Assembly (NCBI GenBank): GCA_008363385.1
Contig: RHKY01000008.1
Location: forward strand, 62,001 to 126,000
Length of the DNA: 64,000 nt
Origin: Acidobacteriota bacterium
GTDB lineage: Bacteria; Acidobacteriota; Thermoanaerobaculia; UBA5066
Direction of reading: 5' to 3'
Under the pieces are notes generated by a model. That model was not told the DNA's origin and ran no database searches. It saw only the letters and a program-made list of their open reading frames with translations. The position numbers and the translations under genes are program-made. Positions 7,935 through 18,161 of this stretch are shown here, one piece after another (position 1 is the first letter of the stretch; each line of letters starts with the position of its first letter).

Positions 7935-8878
7935 GCGCGCCGCTCCGGATGGGGACGCGGGCGAGCGCGCTGGCGCGGACGCAGTCGGGGGCCGCCGCCG
8001 CCGCCCTCACCGCCACGACCGGCGTCGCGGTGGAGGTCGTCCTCGTCCGCACGGAGGGGGACCAGCTCTCCACCGAGGGGCGCGCCCCCGGCGGAGGAGA
8101 CACCGTCGGCGTCTTCACGCGGGCGCTGGACGACGCGCTCCGGGACGGGAGGATCGACTTCGCCGTCCACTCGCTGAAGGACGTCCCGACCGAGGACCCC
8201 GAGGGGGTCGTGCTGGCGGCCGTCCCGTCCCGGGCCGACCCGAGGGACGCCCTCGTGGTCGCCTCGCGCCACGCGGGCGTCGCCTCCGTGGCGGCTCTCC
8301 CCGTGGGCGCCCGGGTGGCCACGTCGAGCCCCCGCCGCGTCGCCCAGCTCGCCAGCGTCCGGCCCGACCTCGTCACGGCGCCGCTGGCGGGCAACGTCGA
8401 CACGCGCCTGAGGAAGCTGGAAGAGGGGGTCGCCGACGCCCTCCTCCTGGCCTGCGCGGGGCTGGACCGGCTGGGCCTGGCGGGACGGATCGCCGCGCGG
8501 CTCTCCCCGGACGAGCTCCTCCCCGCGCCGGGGCAGGGGGCGCTGGCGATCTCCTGCCGGGCAGGCGACGACCGCGTCCGGGAGATCCTCGCCACGCAGG
8601 ACGACCCCGGAGCCCGCGCGACGGCGCTGGCCGAGCGGAGCTTCCTCCACCACCTGCGCGGCGGCTGCCGCGCCCCCGTCGGGGCCCACGCCGTCCTCGA
8701 CGCAGAGCGCCTCCTCCTCTCCGGCGTCGTCCTCTCGCTGGACGGCCGGGAGCGGCTGGACGGCCGCGTCGAGGGAACGGCCGGCCAGGCCTGGGAGGCC
8801 GGCCGGCGGCTGGCCGAGGAGCTCCTCTCCCGCGGGGCGGCGCGCCTGGTCGCCTCCGCGCGGGACGGGGCCAGGTGA
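7931..8878 (+). CDS. hemC: Porphobilinogen deaminase (hydroxymethylbilane synthase)
   Basis: Joins four porphobilinogen molecules into hydroxymethylbilane. The protein has 315 aa. Asp84 in DFAVHSLKDVPTE is the catalytic aspartate, and Cys246 in HLRGGCRAPVGAHA is the attachment site of the dipyrromethane cofactor. The arginine-rich TSSPRRVAQL segment binds the growing chain. The TTG at 7931 is preferred because it overlaps the hemA stop (TTGA) and keeps the conserved N-terminal LRMGTRAS strand. An internal ATG at 7949 would cut into that strand. Third gene of the haem operon. Confidence 0.97.
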   Translation: MSAPLRMGTRASALARTQSGAAAAALTATTGVAVEVVLVRTEGDQLSTEGRAPGGGDTVGVFTRALDDALRDGRIDFAVHSLKDVPTEDPEGVVLAAVPSRADPRDALVVASRHAGVASVAALPVGARVATSSPRRVAQLASVRPDLVTAPLAGNVDTRLRKLEEGVADALLLACAGLDRLGLAGRIAARLSPDELLPAPGQGALAISCRAGDDRVREILATQDDPGARATALAERSFLHHLRGGCRAPVGAHAVLDAERLLLSGVVLSLDGRERLDGRVEGTAGQAWEAGRRLAEELLSRGAARLVASARDGAR

Positions 8879-8879
8879 G

Positions 8880-9605
8880 ATGAGCCGGATCCTCCTCCTC
8901 CGGGCCGTCCCGCCCGAGGAGGAGGCGGCGTCCCTCCCCGAGGGCGTCGACCTCCTCGTCACGCACGAGGTGGCGAGCGTCCCGGCCGGGATCGAGGAGG
9001 CCCTGGCCTTCGACCCGGCGAGGGCGCGCCTGGCGGTCACCTCCCGGACGACCGTCCGCGTCCTCGTGGCGGCCGGGGCGTCGCAGCTCTTCTCCCGCCC
9101 GTTCGCCTCGGTCCTGGCCGCGGGCGAGGGGACGGCGCGCTCGCTCCGCGAGGCGGGGGCCGGCGAGGTCGTCGTCCCGGAGCTCCCCGGGGCCGAGGGG
9201 GTCGTCGAGGCGCTCCGGCCCTACGGGGTCTTCCTCAGGCTCCTCTGGCCGCGGGGCGCCGACGCCGACCCCCGGCCGTTCGGGGACCTGGGCGAGGGGG
9301 GGGCCGTCGTGTGCGCCCCCGTCGTCTACGACAAGACGCCGTCGAAGGCGCTCGACGAGGCGCTCCTCTCCCGCCTCTCCTCGGGCGGGCACGCGGCCGT
9401 GGCCGTCGCCTCCCTCGCCGCCCTGGACGTCCTCCTCGCCGCGCTCGCCTCGCGGGGCCTCCCGGTGCCGCCGGTAAGATGGGGCGCCCTCGGCCCGGCG
9501 ACGGCGCGCGCCTTCGCCTCCCGCGGACTGCCCGAGCCCGCCGTGCCCGGCCGGGCCCGTCTCGACGCGCTCCTCGACCTCCTCCGAAACGAGGTGAACC
9601 GATGA
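8880..9605 (+). CDS. hemD: Uroporphyrinogen-III synthase
   Basis: Closes hydroxymethylbilane with inversion of ring D to give uroporphyrinogen III, the substrate of HemE. The 241-aa length fits. HemD sequences are poorly conserved; support comes from the two-domain alpha/beta pattern (LAVTSRTTVRVLVAAG early, AAVAVASLAALDVLLAAL late), the late segment WGALGPATARAFASRGL, and its position between hemC and hemB. It starts with ATG one base after the hemC stop, and its own stop overlaps the hemB ATG (ATGA). Confidence 0.9.
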   Translation: MSRILLLRAVPPEEEAASLPEGVDLLVTHEVASVPAGIEEALAFDPARARLAVTSRTTVRVLVAAGASQLFSRPFASVLAAGEGTARSLREAGAGEVVVPELPGAEGVVEALRPYGVFLRLLWPRGADADPRPFGDLGEGGAVVCAPVVYDKTPSKALDEALLSRLSSGGHAAVAVASLAALDVLLAALASRGLPVPPVRWGALGPATARAFASRGLPEPAVPGRARLDALLDLLRNEVNR

Positions 9606-10573
9606 CCTTCCCCGTCCACCGCTACCGCAGGCTCCGCTACCTCGAGCCGCTCCGCGACATGGTCCGCGAGACGACGCTCGACCCCGCGGACTTCATCGCG
9701 CCGCTCTTCGTCGTCCCGGGGGCGGGCGTGAGGCAGCCCGTCCCGTCGATGCCCGGCGTCGACCGGACCTCGCCGGACCTGACCGGAAAGGACGTCCGCG
9801 AGCTCTGGGGGCTCGGCGTGAAGTCGGTCATCCTCTTCGGCATCCCGGACGACAAGGACGAGCGGGGCACCCCCTCGGCAGACCCGAAGGGGCCCGTCTG
9901 CGAGGCGATCCGGGCGATCAAGGCCGAGAGCCCGGGGACGGTCGTGATCACCGACGTCTGCCTCTGCGAGTACACGAGCCACGGGCACTGCGGCGTCCTC
10001 GCGGAGGGGACGGTCGACAACGACCCGACGCTCGCGATCCTGGCCGACGAGGCCCTCGCGCACGTCCGCGCCGGGGCGGACGTGGTCGCCCCGTCTGACA
10101 TGATGGACGGGCGCGTCGCGGCCATCCGCGCGGCGCTGGACCGCGAGGGGTACACGAAGGTCCCGATCCTGGCCTACGCGGCGAAGTACGCCTCGGGCTT
10201 CTACGGCCCTTTCCGCGACGCGGCCGAGTCGGCCCCCGCGTTCGGGGACCGGCGCTCGTACCAGATGGACCCGGCCAACGTCCGCGAGGCGGTCAAGGAG
10301 GTCCTCTCCGACGTCGAGGAGGGGGCGGACATCGTGATGGTCAAGCCGGCGATGGCCTACCTGGACGTCGTGAGGGCCGCGCGGCAGGCCGTGAACGTCC
10401 CGCTCGCCGCCTACAACGTCTCGGGCGAGTACGCCATGGTGAAGGCGGCGGCCGAGCGGGGGTGGATCGACGGGAAGCGGATCACGCTCGAGGTCCTCAC
10501 CTCGATAAGACGCGCCGGGGCCGACCTGATCCTCACGTACCACGCCAAGGAGGCCGCCCAGTGGCTGGGGTGA
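9602..10573 (+). CDS. hemB: Delta-aminolevulinic acid dehydratase (porphobilinogen synthase)
   Basis: Condenses two 5-aminolevulinate molecules to porphobilinogen. The protein has 323 aa. The zinc-ligand triad is present: Cys120, Cys122 and Cys130 in DVCLCEYTSHGHCG, so this is a zinc-dependent enzyme rather than the Mg-only type with Asp. The Schiff-base lysines are Lys195 (AYAAKYASGFYGPFRDA) and Lys248 (MVKPAMAYLD). The ATG at 9602 overlaps the hemD stop. The zinc requirement may be relevant to the Zn/Mn-type importer encoded at 21919-25722, but that link is only inference. Confidence 0.98.
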   Translation: MTFPVHRYRRLRYLEPLRDMVRETTLDPADFIAPLFVVPGAGVRQPVPSMPGVDRTSPDLTGKDVRELWGLGVKSVILFGIPDDKDERGTPSADPKGPVCEAIRAIKAESPGTVVITDVCLCEYTSHGHCGVLAEGTVDNDPTLAILADEALAHVRAGADVVAPSDMMDGRVAAIRAALDREGYTKVPILAYAAKYASGFYGPFRDAAESAPAFGDRRSYQMDPANVREAVKEVLSDVEEGADIVMVKPAMAYLDVVRAARQAVNVPLAAYNVSGEYAMVKAAAERGWIDGKRITLEVLTSIRRAGADLILTYHAKEAAQWLG

Positions 10574-11916
10574 CGGAGCCCGCCGCCCCGCGGCCGAAGA
10601 GGGACAAGCGCGCCGTCAAGCGGACCGCCGCCTCGGCCGCCCTCTTCGAGCGGGCCAAGAAGAGGATGCCCGGGGGCGTCAGCTCGCCGGTCCGGTCGTT
10701 CCGCTCGGTCGAGGGGAGCCCCTTCTTCGTCAAGAAGGCCAAGGGGGCCTTCCTCGTCGACGCCGACGGGAACCGGTACGTCGACTACGTGATGTCCTAC
10801 GGGCCGCTCGTCTTCGGGCACGCGCCGACGAAGGTGCTCACGGCCGTCCGCAAGGCCCTCTCGCGCGGCACCTCGTACGGCGCCCCGTGCAAGGGGGAGG
10901 TGGAGCTGGCCGAGCGGGTGGCGAAGGCCTTCCCGTCGATTGAGAAGGTCCGCTTCGTCTCCTCGGGGACCGAGGCGGCGATGAGCGCCGTGCGGCTGGC
11001 CCGCGCGGCGACGGGGCGGGACCTCGTCCTGAAGTTCGCCGGCAACTACCACGGCCACGCCGACTCGTTCCTCGTGGCGGCCGGCTCGGGCGTGGCCACG
11101 CTGGGGATCCCCGGCTCGCCGGGGGTCCCGGCGGACCTGGCGCAGAAGACCGTGACGGCGGCCTACAACGACCTCGCCTCGGTGGAGGCGCTCTTCGCCG
11201 CCCACCCGAAGCGGATCGCCGTGATCGCCGTCGAGCCCGTCGCCGCCAACATGGGGGTCGTCCCGCCGAAGCCGGGCTTCCTCGAGGGGCTGAAGAGGAT
11301 CGCGGAGAAGGAGGGGGCCCTCCTCCTCTTCGACGAGGTGATCACCGGGTTCCGCCTCGCCAAGGGGGGAGCGCAGGAGTTCTACGGCGTCGTCCCCGAC
11401 CTGACGTGCCTCGGGAAGGTCCTGGGCGGGGGCCTCCCGGTCGGGGCGTACGGCGGGCGGGCGGACCTGATGGCGCAGGTGGCTCCCGACGGACCCGTCT
11501 ACCAGGCGGGGACGCTCTCGGGGAACCCGCTCGCCATGGCCGCCGGCAAGGCGATGCTGGACCTCCTCGTCCCGAAGGTCTACGGGGCGCTCGAGAGGAA
11601 GGCCGCCGCCCTCGAGAAGGGGATGCGCGAGGCCGCCGCCGACCTCGGCGTGACGGACGAGCTGACGTTCAACCGGGTCGGCTCGATCCTGACGATGTTC
11701 TTCGCGAAGGGGCCGGTCGAGAGCTTCGAGGACGCCAAGCGCTCCGACCTGGCGCGCTTCAACCGCTGGTTCCACGGCCTGAGGAGGCGGGGCGTCTTCG
11801 TCGCGCCGGCGCAGTTCGAGGCGATGTTCGTCTCGACCGAGCACGGGGAGGCGCAGATCGAGGCGACGGTGAAGGCCCACAGGGCGGCCCTCGCGGAGGC
11901 GTTCGCCGGAGCGTGA
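10570..11916 (+). CDS. hemL: Glutamate-1-semialdehyde 2,1-aminomutase
   Basis: PLP enzyme converting glutamate 1-semialdehyde to 5-aminolevulinate, the step after HemA. The 448-aa length includes a basic N-terminal extension of about 20 residues (PKRDKRAVKRTA). The family core includes MPGGVSSPVRSF, GTEAAMSAVRLAR, a FDEVITGFR aspartate, and the PLP lysine at about residue 283 in CLGKVLGGGLPVGAYGG. The start is GTG at 10570, which overlaps the hemB stop (GTGA). The frame is open further upstream, but only as a shadow of hemB. Its stop in turn overlaps the next GTG, so a non-haem export gene is coupled to it. Confidence 0.96.
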   Translation: MTEPAAPRPKRDKRAVKRTAASAALFERAKKRMPGGVSSPVRSFRSVEGSPFFVKKAKGAFLVDADGNRYVDYVMSYGPLVFGHAPTKVLTAVRKALSRGTSYGAPCKGEVELAERVAKAFPSIEKVRFVSSGTEAAMSAVRLARAATGRDLVLKFAGNYHGHADSFLVAAGSGVATLGIPGSPGVPADLAQKTVTAAYNDLASVEALFAAHPKRIAVIAVEPVAANMGVVPPKPGFLEGLKRIAEKEGALLLFDEVITGFRLAKGGAQEFYGVVPDLTCLGKVLGGGLPVGAYGGRADLMAQVAPDGPVYQAGTLSGNPLAMAAGKAMLDLLVPKVYGALERKAAALEKGMREAAADLGVTDELTFNRVGSILTMFFAKGPVESFEDAKRSDLARFNRWFHGLRRRGVFVAPAQFEAMFVSTEHGEAQIEATVKAHRAALAEAFAGA

Positions 11917-13130
11917 GCGCCTTCGGCCCGCCGCGGTCTCGGTGGGTCCGCGCGGCGGTCGCGGCCGGGGTCCTCCTCGTCCTCTTCGTGGCCTTCCGGT
12001 CCCTCCGGGGCCGGCCGGTCCCCTCCGCGCGCGTGGAGAGGAAGGACCTCGTGGCGACGCTCGTCGTCAACGGGCGGGTCCTGGCCCTCCGGAAGACGGC
12101 CGTCGGGAGCGCGGTGACCGCCCGCGTCACGGAGGTCCTCGTCGACGAGGGGGCGCGCGTCGCGAAGGGGGACGTCCTCGCCCGCCTGGACGTCTCCGAG
12201 GCGGAGGCGGCGCTCGCCGAGGCCCGCTCGCGGAGCGCCCAGGCGGAGGCGGCTCTCGCCGGGCTGACGACGACCTCCTCGCGCGTGGCCGCCGAGGCGC
12301 ACGCGCAGGCGCGCCTCGAGCTCGAGCAGGCGCGGCGGGACCTCCAGCGCGCCGAGGCGCTCGGGAGGGACGGCTTCGTCTCGGACCGCGACCTCGAGGA
12401 CGCCCGGCGCGCGGTCGACCTGGCGGTGAGCCGCGAGACGAGCGCCGCCCTGACGGCGAGAAGCGCCGCCCCCGGAGGGGCCGAGGAGAGGCGGGTCTCG
12501 GCCGAGCTGGCCGCCGCCCGGGCGGCGGAGGCGGCCGCCTCGGCGCGCCTCCTGCTCCACTCGGTGAGAGCCCCGGCGGACGGGACGGTCCTGACCCGGA
12601 CGGTCGAGCGAGGGGACGTCGTCTCGCCCGGGACGGCGCTCTTCACCGTGGCGCTCGACGCCGAGACGCTCCTCCTCGCCCAGCCCGACGAGCGGAACCT
12701 CTCGTCCCTCTCGGTGGGGCAGCGGGCGCGGGCCTCGGCCGACGCGTTCCCGGACCGGAGCTTCCCGGCCGAGGTGGTCCTCGTCTCGCCGGGCGTCGAC
12801 CTGGCCAGGGGGACGGTCGACGTGAGGTTGCGCGTTCCCGAGCCGCCCCCGTACCTCCGGCCGGACATGACGCTCTCGGTGGAGATCGAGACCGGCCGGA
12901 AGGCGGGGGCGCTCGTCGTCCCCGTGGCCTCGGTCCTCGACCCGCGGGCGAAGCCGTGGGTCCTCGTCGTCGAGAAGGGGCGCGCCGCCCGGCGTGACGT
13001 GACGCTGGGGCTCTCGGGTGGGGAGGTCGCCGAGGTCGTCGCGGGCCTCGTCGAAGGCGAGCAGGTCCTCCTCCCGGCGGTCCCTCCCGTCCGGGCGGGA
13101 GAGCGGGTCCGCACGGTACTCTCCCGGTAG
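11913..13130 (+). CDS. Periplasmic adaptor (RND/MacA-type membrane fusion protein)
   Basis: 405-aa adaptor expected to bridge an inner-membrane transporter and an outer-membrane channel. An N-terminal signal anchor (AAVAAGVLLVLFVAF, residues 13-27) is followed by a biotinyl-lipoyl half (GSAVTARVTEVLVDEGARVAKGDVLARLD), a long alpha-hairpin coiled coil (about 100-190), the second lipoyl half (VRAPADGTVLTRTVERGDVVSPG), and beta-barrel and membrane-proximal domains. The GTG start overlaps the hemL stop (GTGA). The next two genes encode a MacB/FtsX-like permease and an ABC ATPase, giving a MacAB-like tripartite exporter. No TolC partner is in the window. The substrate is unknown; its place at the end of the haem operon invites the guess of porphyrin or haem export. 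Confidence 0.88.
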   Translation: MSAFGPPRSRWVRAAVAAGVLLVLFVAFRSLRGRPVPSARVERKDLVATLVVNGRVLALRKTAVGSAVTARVTEVLVDEGARVAKGDVLARLDVSEAEAALAEARSRSAQAEAALAGLTTTSSRVAAEAHAQARLELEQARRDLQRAEALGRDGFVSDRDLEDARRAVDLAVSRETSAALTARSAAPGGAEERRVSAELAAARAAEAAASARLLLHSVRAPADGTVLTRTVERGDVVSPGTALFTVALDAETLLLAQPDERNLSSLSVGQRARASADAFPDRSFPAEVVLVSPGVDLARGTVDVRLRVPEPPPYLRPDMTLSVEIETGRKAGALVVPVASVLDPRAKPWVLVVEKGRAARRDVTLGLSGGEVAEVVAGLVEGEQVLLPAVPPVRAGERVRTVLSR

Positions 13131-13132
13131 CC

Positions 13133-14350
13133 GTGCCGTTCGAGTGGAAGGTCGCCGTGCGCTTCCTGCGCGAGGGGAGGGTCCAGACGATCCTGATCCT
13201 CGCCGGGATCGGCGTCGGCGTCGGCGTGATCGTCTTCCTCTCGGCCCTCATCAACGGCCTGCAGGCGTCGCTCGTCGAGAAGACGCTCGGGACCCAGCCC
13301 CACGTCGTCGTCCGCCCGCCCGACGACGCCGTCCGGCCGATCCTCGCCCCCGGCGGGGCGGTCGTGACGGCCCGGCTCGAGCAGCCGCCCCAGCGGCTCC
13401 GCTCGATCCTGCGCTGGCAGGAGGCCCGGGAGGCCGTGGCCGCGCTGCCCGGCGTGACGGCCGTGGCGCCGGTCGTCTCGGGGGCGGCGTTCGCGCTCCG
13501 GGGGCTGGCCAACCGGTCGGTCGCCGTCCGGGGGGTCGAGCCGGAGACCTACCTGGGGATCGTCGACGTGGCCGCGCGGACGACGCAGGGGTCGTTCCGC
13601 GTCGGCGCCGGCGAGGCGGTGGTCGGGGTCGAGCTCGCCCGGGACCTGGGGCTCTCGCCCGGGGACAAGCTGCGCCTCCTCACCCCCGCCGGGCGCGCGG
13701 CCGTCTTCCGCGTCACGGGCCTGTTCGACGTCGGCAACAAGGACCTCAACGAGCGGTGGGTCTTCGTCTCGCTCCGCGAGGCTCAGACGCTCCTCGACCT
13801 GGCGGGCGGGGTCTCCTCGCTCGAGGTGAAGGTGGCGCGGATCTTCGACGCGGAGGCGATCGCCTCGGTCGCCTCGGCGCGGACGGGCCTCTCGGCCGAG
13901 AGCTGGATGAAGCTGAACCGCCAGCTCCTGACGGGCCTCCGCTCCCAGTCGAGCTCCAGCGTGATGATCCAGGTCTTCGTCGTCGTGGCCGTGGCGCTCG
14001 GCATCGCGAGCGTCCTCGTCGTGTCGGTCGTCCAGAAGTCGCGCGAGATCGGCATCCTGAAGGCGATGGGGACGCGGACCTCGCAGGTCGTGAGGGTCTT
14101 CCTCCTCCAGGGGGCGCTCCTCGGCCTCGTCGGCTCCCTCGTCGGCGTCGCCCTCGGGGTCGGGCTCTCGCTCTTCTTCGCCTCGCTGGCGAAGAACCCC
14201 GACGGCTCGCCGACGTTCCCGGTCGCGCTGAACCTCCTCCTCTACGCCCGCTCGGCGTTCGTGGCGACGGCCACGGGGCTGGTGGCGGCGGTCGTCCCGG
14301 CCCGGAGGGCCGCGCAGCTGGACCCGGCCGAGGTGATCCGGTATGGCTGA
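13133..14350 (+). CDS. ABC transporter permease (MacB/FtsX family)
   Basis: 405-aa permease. The first transmembrane helix ([20 protein letters not shown], about 17-37) is followed by a large periplasmic MacB-PCD-like domain (about 45-270). Three C-terminal helices include [19 protein letters not shown] and the coupling motif [18 protein letters not shown]. It ends in the family-typical [17 protein letters not shown]. The GTG start lies 2 bases after the adaptor stop, and its 3-prime end overlaps the ATPase gene by 8 bases. Such systems use mechanotransmission and may export peptides, lipids or tetrapyrroles; the substrate is not deducible. Confidence 0.9.
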   Translation: MPFEWKVAVRFLREGRVQTILILAGIGVGVGVIVFLSALINGLQASLVEKTLGTQPHVVVRPPDDAVRPILAPGGAVVTARLEQPPQRLRSILRWQEAREAVAALPGVTAVAPVVSGAAFALRGLANRSVAVRGVEPETYLGIVDVAARTTQGSFRVGAGEAVVGVELARDLGLSPGDKLRLLTPAGRAAVFRVTGLFDVGNKDLNERWVFVSLREAQTLLDLAGGVSSLEVKVARIFDAEAIASVASARTGLSAESWMKLNRQLLTGLRSQSSSSVMIQVFVVVAVALGIASVLVVSVVQKSREIGILKAMGTRTSQVVRVFLLQGALLGLVGSLVGVALGVGLSLFFASLAKNPDGSPTFPVALNLLLYARSAFVATATGLVAAVVPARRAAQLDPAEVIRYG

Positions 14351-15047
14351 GGCGCCGCTCCTCCGCCTGGCCGGAGTGAGGAAGAGCTACGGGACCGAGG
14401 TCGTCACCGAGGTGCTCCACGGCGTCGACCTGACCCTTGGGCCCGGGGAGTTCACGGCCCTCGTGGGCCCCTCGGGCTCGGGGAAGTCGACGCTCCTCCA
14501 CCTCCTCGGCCTCCTCGACCGCCCCACCGCGGGCTCGATCGAGCTGGACGGGACGGACACGGGCTCGCTCGACGACGACGGGAGGACCCGCTTCCGGGGG
14601 GAGAAGCTCGGCTTCGTCTTCCAGTTCCACCACCTCCTGCCGGAGTTCTCGGCGCTCGAGAACGTCTACCTCCCGCTCTTGTCGGCGCGGGGGCGCGAGG
14701 ACGAGGAGATGCGCGCGCGGGCCAGGGAGCTCCTCGTGGCCATCGGGCTCTCGGACCGGCTCGACTACCGGGCCACGAACCTCTCGGGCGGCCAGCAGCA
14801 GCGCGTCGCCATCGCCCGCTCGCTCGCGCGGCGCCCGCCGCTCGTCCTGGCCGACGAGCCGACCGGCAACCTCGACACGCAGACGGGGGACCAGGTCTTC
14901 GCCCTCCTGCGCCGCTTCAACCGCGAGGAGGGGACGGCCTTCCTCGTCGTCACGCACGACCCGCGGATCGCCGAGCGGTGCGACCGGGTCGTCTCGCTCG
15001 TGGACGGGCGGATCGTCGACGACCGCCCCGGGCGGGGGGCGGCGTGA
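14343..15047 (+). CDS. ABC transporter ATPase (LolD/MacB-type)
   Basis: 234-aa nucleotide-binding subunit. Walker A is [15 protein letters not shown], the Q-loop is [18 protein letters not shown], the signature is [17 protein letters not shown], Walker B is [11 protein letters not shown], and the H-loop is VVTHD. The [11 protein letters not shown]-loop is characteristic of the LolD/FtsE/MacB subfamily that pairs with FtsX-fold permeases. It overlaps the permease gene by 8 bases, and its stop overlaps the GTG of the kinase gene (GTGA). Confidence 0.95.
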   Translation: MAEAPLLRLAGVRKSYGTEVVTEVLHGVDLTLGPGEFTALVGPSGSGKSTLLHLLGLLDRPTAGSIELDGTDTGSLDDDGRTRFRGEKLGFVFQFHHLLPEFSALENVYLPLLSARGREDEEMRARARELLVAIGLSDRLDYRATNLSGGQQQRVAIARSLARRPPLVLADEPTGNLDTQTGDQVFALLRRFNREEGTAFLVVTHDPRIAERCDRVVSLVDGRIVDDRPGRGAA

Positions 15048-18000
15048 GGCTCTCGCCCGGCGACCCCTTCGGGCGGTACGAGGTGCGAGCCTTCCTCGGC
15101 GCGGGAGGGATGGGGGAGGTCTACCTCGCGCGCGACCCGGGCCTCTCGCGCCTCGTGGCGCTGAAGATCCTCCTTCCGCGCGGCGGGGACCCGGCGGCCG
15201 CCGGGCGCTTCCGGCGCGAGGCGATCGCCGCCTCGGCGCTGAACCACCCGAACGTCGTCACCGTCTACGAGGCGGGGACCGAGGGAGGCGTCGACTACAT
15301 CGCCGCCGAGCTGGTGGAGGGCGAGACGCTCCGGCAGCGCCTCGGCGGGGGGCCGCTCCTGCCGGGGGAGGCGGTGAGGATCGCGACGCAGGTCGCCGCG
15401 GCGCTGGCCGCCTCCGAGGCGGCCGGGATCGTCCACCGCGACGTCAAGCCGGAGAACGTCATGATCCGGCCCGACGGGGTCGTGAAGGTCCTCGACTTCG
15501 GCCTCGCCAAGCAGGCGACGCGGGAGGGGGACGACTCCGGCCCCGGCACGCTCGTGGAGACGGCGCCGCACATGGTCCTGGGGACGGTCCCGTACATGTC
15601 GCCCGAGCAGGTGCGCGGCCGCGAGGTGGACGCGCGGTCGGACGTCTTCAGCGCGGGGGCCGTCCTGTACGAGATGCTGACGGGGCGGACGCCGTTCGAG
15701 GGGGAGACGGCCGTCGACGTGATGGCCGCGATCCTGACCGCCGACCCGCGCCCGGTCGCGGAGGCCGCCCCGGGCCCGCTCCCGGACGGCCTCGCCGGGA
15801 TCGTGGCTCGGGCGCTCGCCAAGCCGCTCGAGCGCCGGTACCCGGGCGCCGTGGCCTTCCACGCCGACCTCCGCGCTCTGGGGGCCGCCTCCTCGTCGCC
15901 GACCCGCCGCCCTTCGGGCTCCCGCTCCTCGGCCGAGGCGCTCCCGACCGCCCTCCTGGCGCGGGTCGAGGAGGCGCCGCTGCGCCCGAGCCCGCTCCCG
16001 GCCCCGGCGGGGGAGCTCGTCGGGCGCGAGGCCGAGGCCGAGGCCGTCGCCCTCCTCCTCGGCTCCGCAGAGGCGCGGCACGTCACGCTGACCGGTCCGG
16101 GCGGGACGGGGAAGACGCGCCTGGCGCTGGCGGTCGCCGCGCGGCTGGCGCCGCGGCTGGACGGGGGCACCGTCTTCGTCCCGCTGGAGTCGGTCGGCGA
16201 GCCCTCCCTCGTCCCTTCGGCCGTGGCGCAGGCCGCGGGCCTCGCCGACCCCGGGCGGGACCCGCTCCCGCGGCTTTCGGCGGCCCTCCGCGGCCGGGAG
16301 ACGCTCCTCCTCGTCGACAACGCCGAGCAGGTGGCCGACGCGGCGCCGGTCCTCGTCTCGCTCCTCGGGGACGTCCCGGGGCTGCGCCTCCTGGTGACGA
16401 GCCGGGAGCCGCTCCGGATCGCGTCCGAACGGGAGGTGCGCGTCCCGCCGCTGCCGCTCCCGCCCGAGGGCTCCGGGGCGGAAGTGGCCCTTCGCTCCCC
16501 GGCGGTGGCCCTCTTCGCCGCCCGGGCGCGGGCGGCGCGGCCCGGCTTCGAGCTGACCGAGGAGAACGCCGGGGTGGTCGGGGAGATCTGCCGCCGGCTG
16601 GACGGCCTGCCGCTGGCCATCGAGCTGGCGGCGGCGCGGGTGAGGCTCCTCTCCCCGGAGGCGCTCCTCTCTCGACTGGCCCGCCCGCTCGACCTCCTGG
16701 CCTCGGCGGCGCGGGACCTGCCGGACCGGCAGCGGACGATGCGCGGGGCCATCGCCTGGGGCTACGGCCTCCTGCCCGAGGGGGAGCGCCGCCTCTTCCG
16801 GCGCCTGTCGGTCTTCGCCGGCGGCTTCACGGTGGAGACAGCCGAGGAGGTGATCGCCGAGGAGGGGGTCCTCGACGGCGTCGCGGCGCTCCTCGACAAG
16901 AGCCTCCTCGTCGAGGAGCCCTCGGCCGCGGGAGGGGCCCGGCTCTCGATGCTCCGGACGATCCGCGAGTTCGCGCGAGAGCGCCTCGTCGAGGCCGGGG
17001 AGGAGACGGCGGCCGAGGAGAGGCACCGCAAGGCGTTCGCGCGCCTGGCCGCCGGGCTCGCTCCCGCGCTCGAGCGGGAAGGGCAGCGCGAGGCCCTGGA
17101 GCGCCTCGACGCCGAGGCGGCCAACCTGAGGGCCGCGCTCGGCTCGGCCGTGTCGGCAGGGGACGGGGCGACCGCCCTCGGCGTCGCCGGGTCCCTCTGG
17201 TGGTACTGGTACCTGCGCGGCCTCTACGCAGAGGGGAGACGGTGGCTGAAGTCGGCCCTCGCCCTCGGCGAGGGGGCCCCGGAGGCGCTCCTCGTCCCGG
17301 CCACCCTCGGGGCCGGGGCGCTGGCCTTCCTGCAGTGCGACTACGGCGAGGCGACCCGCCTCCTCGACGCCGCGCTCGAGGAGGCGCGCCGGCTCGGCGA
17401 CGCCAGCGCGCTCGCCCGAGCGCTCCAGCTCTCGGGGAGCGTTTCGCGCGAGCGGGGGGACCTCGCGACGGCGCTCGCGCGGCACCGCGAGGCCGAGGGG
17501 CTCTTCGCCGCGCGGGGCGACCGGCTCGGCGTCGCCCGCTCGCGCAACTACGTGGCGCTGGCGGCGTGGCTCTCGGGGGACCTCGCCACGGCCCGCGAGG
17601 TGGCCGAGGAGACGCTCCGCGGCTTCCGCGCGCTCGGGGACGCCGAGGGGACCGTCTGGGCGCTCCTGAACCTGGGCGCCGCCGCCCGGCACGGCGGGCG
17701 GCCGGCCGAGGCCCGGCGGCTCCTGCGAGAGAGCCTCGCCCTCTCGGCCGAGGTGGGGTTCCGGGAGGGGACGGCCTGGTCGCTCGACCTCCTCGGGAAC
17801 ACCGCGCTGCTCGCGGGGGAGACCGGCCGCGCGCGGGTCCTCCTGGTCCGGAGCCTGGAGCTGCACGCCCGCCTCGGGGACCGGTGGCGCGCCGCGAGCG
17901 TCCTCGAGGCGCTCGCCCGCCTGGCGCTCCTCGAGGGAGACGCCCGGTCCGCCGCGCGCTCCCTGGGGACCGCTTCGGCCGTGCGACAGGACGCGGGGAC

Positions 18001-18160
18001 GCCGGTCCCCGCCGTCGAGCGCCCCGCGGTCCTGGAGGCCGTCTCCGCCCTCCGCCGCTCGCTCGGGGAGGAGGGGCTCGCCGCCGCGCTCGAGGAGGGG
18101 CGCTCCCTCGGGCTCGCAGAGGCCGCCGCGGCGCTGTCGGGGTCGGGGACTCCCGGCTGA
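15044..18160 (+). CDS. Ser/Thr kinase fused to a STAND (NB-ARC-like) ATPase and TPR repeats
   Basis: 1038-aa soluble signalling protein in three parts. Residues 1-280 are a Hanks kinase: [13 protein letters not shown], Lys41, [10 protein letters not shown] (131-140), DFGLAK (151-156) and VPYMSPEQV. After a Ser/Arg-rich linker comes a P-loop NTPase of the AfsR/LuxR-associated STAND type: [16 protein letters not shown] at about 350, [10 protein letters not shown] (Walker B), [10 protein letters not shown] (sensor Arg) and [21 protein letters not shown] (GLPLA motif). A winged-helix region with IREFARERL follows, and the last 400 residues are Ala-rich TPR repeats. STAND ATPases act as ligand-triggered switches; here the output seems to be phosphorylation. 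The GTG start is coupled to the ABC ATPase stop. There is no membrane segment. Confidence 0.92.
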   Translation: MRLSPGDPFGRYEVRAFLGAGGMGEVYLARDPGLSRLVALKILLPRGGDPAAAGRFRREAIAASALNHPNVVTVYEAGTEGGVDYIAAELVEGETLRQRLGGGPLLPGEAVRIATQVAAALAASEAAGIVHRDVKPENVMIRPDGVVKVLDFGLAKQATREGDDSGPGTLVETAPHMVLGTVPYMSPEQVRGREVDARSDVFSAGAVLYEMLTGRTPFEGETAVDVMAAILTADPRPVAEAAPGPLPDGLAGIVARALAKPLERRYPGAVAFHADLRALGAASSSPTRRPSGSRSSAEALPTALLARVEEAPLRPSPLPAPAGELVGREAEAEAVALLLGSAEARHVTLTGPGGTGKTRLALAVAARLAPRLDGGTVFVPLESVGEPSLVPSAVAQAAGLADPGRDPLPRLSAALRGRETLLLVDNAEQVADAAPVLVSLLGDVPGLRLLVTSREPLRIASEREVRVPPLPLPPEGSGAEVALRSPAVALFAARARAARPGFELTEENAGVVGEICRRLDGLPLAIELAAARVRLLSPEALLSRLARPLDLLASAARDLPDRQRTMRGAIAWGYGLLPEGERRLFRRLSVFAGGFTVETAEEVIAEEGVLDGVAALLDKSLLVEEPSAAGGARLSMLRTIREFARERLVEAGEETAAEERHRKAFARLAAGLAPALEREGQREALERLDAEAANLRAALGSAVSAGDGATALGVAGSLWWYWYLRGLYAEGRRWLKSALALGEGAPEALLVPATLGAGALAFLQCDYGEATRLLDAALEEARRLGDASALARALQLSGSVSRERGDLATALARHREAEGLFAARGDRLGVARSRNYVALAAWLSGDLATAREVAEETLRGFRALGDAEGTVWALLNLGAAARHGGRPAEARRLLRESLALSAEVGFREGTAWSLDLLGNTALLAGETGRARVLLVRSLELHARLGDRWRAASVLEALARLALLEGDARSAARSLGTASAVRQDAGTPVPAVERPAVLEAVSALRRSLGEEGLAAALEEGRSLGLAEAAAALSGSGTPG

Positions 18161-18161
18161 C

